Assembly: GCF_039729015.1 (NCBI RefSeq)
Contig: NZ_CP155792.1
Coordinates: 578,001 to 642,000, forward strand
Origin: Blastococcus sp. HT6-30
Lineage (GTDB): Bacteria; Actinomycetota; Actinomycetes; Mycobacteriales; Geodermatophilaceae
Length of the DNA stretch: 64,000 nucleotides
Reading direction: 5' to 3'
Shown here: piece after piece, positions 62,685 to 64,000 of the stretch
How the letters are laid out: each line of letters opens with the position of its first letter
How positions within the stretch are numbered: position 1 is the stretch's first letter
Notes under the pieces: generated by a model
What the model was told of the DNA's origin: nothing
The model's database searches: none
The model's input: only the letters and a program-made list of their open reading frames with translations
Program-made: the position numbers and the translations under genes

Positions 62685-63910
62685 GTCCAGGTCTCTCCCT
62701 CGAGTTCCGCGATCCCCCGGTCGAGGGCGGGCAGCAGCCACACCCCGACGTTCCCGAGGCGGGCGCCCGCCTCCAGCTGGCGGTCGGTCAGGTAACGGGT
62801 GGCCAGGTCGGCCGAGTACAGCAGTGCGGTGAGCAGTCCGGTCCGCGGCGCGACGCCGAGCGGCGCGAGGAGCGCGGCGGCCCCGAGGACCGTGCCGGCG
62901 GCAGCGGCCGGCGGGTTCTCGAGCCGGGCGACCAGATCGGTCTGCAGGCGGTGGTGGAGCAGGTCGGAGCCGACGGGGACCGCCGTCCGGAAGCGCTCCC
63001 AGTCCCACACCAGCAGCCCGCCGGCGACGGCGGCCATGTTCCACGGCGTCCAGTCGCCGTGGGACGCGCCGAAGGAGAGCGGGACCGCGCCGGCCGCACG
63101 CCCGATCCGGTCGACCGACGTCCGGAGCCGCTCGGCGGCCGCGCCGTCCGGCAGCCGGTCCAGGCGCTCGCCCAGCTCGCGCCAGTACCCCGAGGACGAG
63201 AGGACGACGTCGTCCACCCGGCCGATGGCGGCGACCTCCCCCACGGCGGCGGCCAGCGACCCCGCGTCGAGCGGGCGGCGCGGCTGCCAGACCGGCAGCG
63301 CCGACTGCACGAGCAGCCGGTGGCCCTGCCAGGTGCCGTCGTGGAGCAGCGCGGGCACCCGCACCGACCCGGTGTCGGCGGCGGCCAGCGCGGTCAGCGC
63401 GGCGGCCTCCTGGCCGACCAGGGAGTCGGTCAGCGCGTCGACGCCCAGCTTGGCGTACGCGAGCGTGCGCCCGGCCGGGTCCAGCAGCTGCAGGACCGGC
63501 TTGCGGTTGGCCCGGGGCGGGCCCAGGTGCATCCCCATGACCACCTCGCGGTCCAGCACCGTGCCGAGGTGTGCGACCAGGCTGCCCGACGCGGCGCCCC
63601 GGGGGAGGCAGATCTGCAGCCGTCGGCGCCAGACCACCCGGCCGAGCCCGGCCCGCAGGCCGGCGGCGAGGACGGCGGCCTTGAGCCGGGCGGAGGCGTG
63701 CCGGCCCTCGCCGGAGTGCCGGACGACGGCGGAGGCGGCCCGGCGGCCGGTCGGCGCCAGCAGTCGCGGGTGGCGTGCGCTGGGCAGCAGGAGGTACTCA
63801 CCGACCGGCTCCGTCCCCGCGGCCCCGGTCGCTCCTACCGCCACGGTGTGCGGAGCCGGCCAGAGCCGGGGCGCCACCTCGTCGAGGTGGGTCAGCCGGT
63901 CGTCGCTCAC
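62681..63910 (-). CDS. APH-fold phosphotransferase-like protein
   Basis: The 409-residue protein has an aminoglycoside-phosphotransferase/choline-kinase catalytic core in its C-terminal half: SFGASHGDWTPWNMAAVAGGLLVWDWERF (Brenner-type HGDxxxxN and DWE metal site). LAYAKLGVDALTDSLVGQEAAAL in the middle probably holds the ATP-binding Lys. The N-terminal ~140 residues are a family-specific region. Such kinases are frequent in actinobacterial polysaccharide clusters with sulfotransferases; the phosphate acceptor is not known. The GTG at 63910 overlaps the stop of the preceding, truncated gene (GTGA). Confidence 0.82.
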   Translation of the reverse strand: MSDDRLTHLDEVAPRLWPAPHTVAVGATGAAGTEPVGEYLLLPSARHPRLLAPTGRRAASAVVRHSGEGRHASARLKAAVLAAGLRAGLGRVVWRRRLQICLPRGAASGSLVAHLGTVLDREVVMGMHLGPPRANRKPVLQLLDPAGRTLAYAKLGVDALTDSLVGQEAAALTALAAADTGSVRVPALLHDGTWQGHRLLVQSALPVWQPRRPLDAGSLAAAVGEVAAIGRVDDVVLSSSGYWRELGERLDRLPDGAAAERLRTSVDRIGRAAGAVPLSFGASHGDWTPWNMAAVAGGLLVWDWERFRTAVPVGSDLLHHRLQTDLVARLENPPAAAAGTVLGAAALLAPLGVAPRTGLLTALLYSADLATRYLTDRQLEAGARLGNVGVWLLPALDRGIAELEGETWT

Positions 63911-64000
63911 CGCGCGCTCCCCGCGGCCAGGGCCGGCGCCCGGCCGGCCGGGCGCACGGTGCCGTCGTCCGCGGCGCGGCGGGCCTGGTCGTTGCGCCAC
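63907..64000 (-). CDS. C-terminal fragment of an unidentified protein (5' end outside window)
   Basis: On the minus strand an open frame enters from the window edge, encodes about 30 residues (WRNDQARRAADDGTVRPAGR, then an Ala-rich end) and stops at 63907-63909, overlapping the next start as GTGA. The tight overlap and GC-ending codons argue that it is real. The fragment is too short to name; given the locus it may be another polysaccharide or glycosyltransferase gene. Confidence 0.5.
   Translation of the reverse strand, partial: WRNDQARRAADDGTVRPAGRAPALAAGSAR

Overview
This 64 kb window is a piece of chromosome from a high-GC actinobacterium. GC is well above 70% by eye, GTG starts are frequent, and many gene pairs overlap by 4 bp (GTGA/ATGA). 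Gene content and order suggest the Frankiales/Geodermatophilaceae (Blastococcus/Geodermatophilus/Modestobacter-like), but that family assignment is inference. There are about 63 protein genes and three tRNA genes (Arg-CCT, Ala-CGC, Gln-TTG). I saw no rRNA, CRISPR array, prophage or classical IS transposase.

Region 1 (1-17 kb) is general metabolism and repair: the tail of an ABC-2 permease, an F420-dependent LLM oxidoreductase, a TPR protein, PEP carboxylase with an overlapping inositol-phosphatase-like gene, an FprA-type ferredoxin reductase, a Nei/Fpg glycosylase, an alpha/beta hydrolase whose reading frame ends inside a tRNA-Arg gene, an atypical LuxR-type regulator, a sulfotransferase, a sirtuin, a pyrimidine-dimer-glycosylase-like fusion protein and a YbaK-type deacylase.

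Region 2 (17-49 kb) keeps the actinobacterial core order that I recall from Mycobacterium tuberculosis Rv0985c-Rv1018c: mscL, SAF/CpaB-like protein, FmdB/Ruc chaperone, 5-FTHF cyclo-ligase, galU, glp (moeA-like), rimJ-like GNAT, sepX/glpR, pmt, rsmI, metG, tatD, rpfB, rsmA, ispE, glmU, prs, and then (53-54.5 kb) rplY and pth. Local modules are inserted in it: a short UvrA-like ABC protein; a MatC permease / CaiB CoA-transferase / fused carboxyltransferase set; a palindrome-bounded one-gene cassette encoding an AbiEi-domain/DUF559 nuclease-like protein between rsmI and corA; and a desaturase/TetR pair.

Region 3 (49-64 kb) combines sulfate activation (APS kinase, CysN, CysD, CysQ) with a surface-polysaccharide locus: a polyprenyl-phosphate sugar transferase, a GT2 glycosyltransferase, a WecB/TagA/CpsF glycosyltransferase, a Wzx-like flippase, three different sulfotransferases and an APH-like kinase. 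CysD/CysN/CysC would make PAPS, the sulfotransferases would use it and CysQ would remove the PAP by-product. The simplest joint reading is a sulfated exopolysaccharide or glycan.

Regulatory signals readable in the sequence include a CIRCE-like inverted repeat in front of the FmdB/Ruc gene, several -10-like boxes (TAGGCT, TAGGTT, TACCCT) placed 6-7 nt before start codons as expected for leaderless mRNAs, and strong GC stem-loops between genes.
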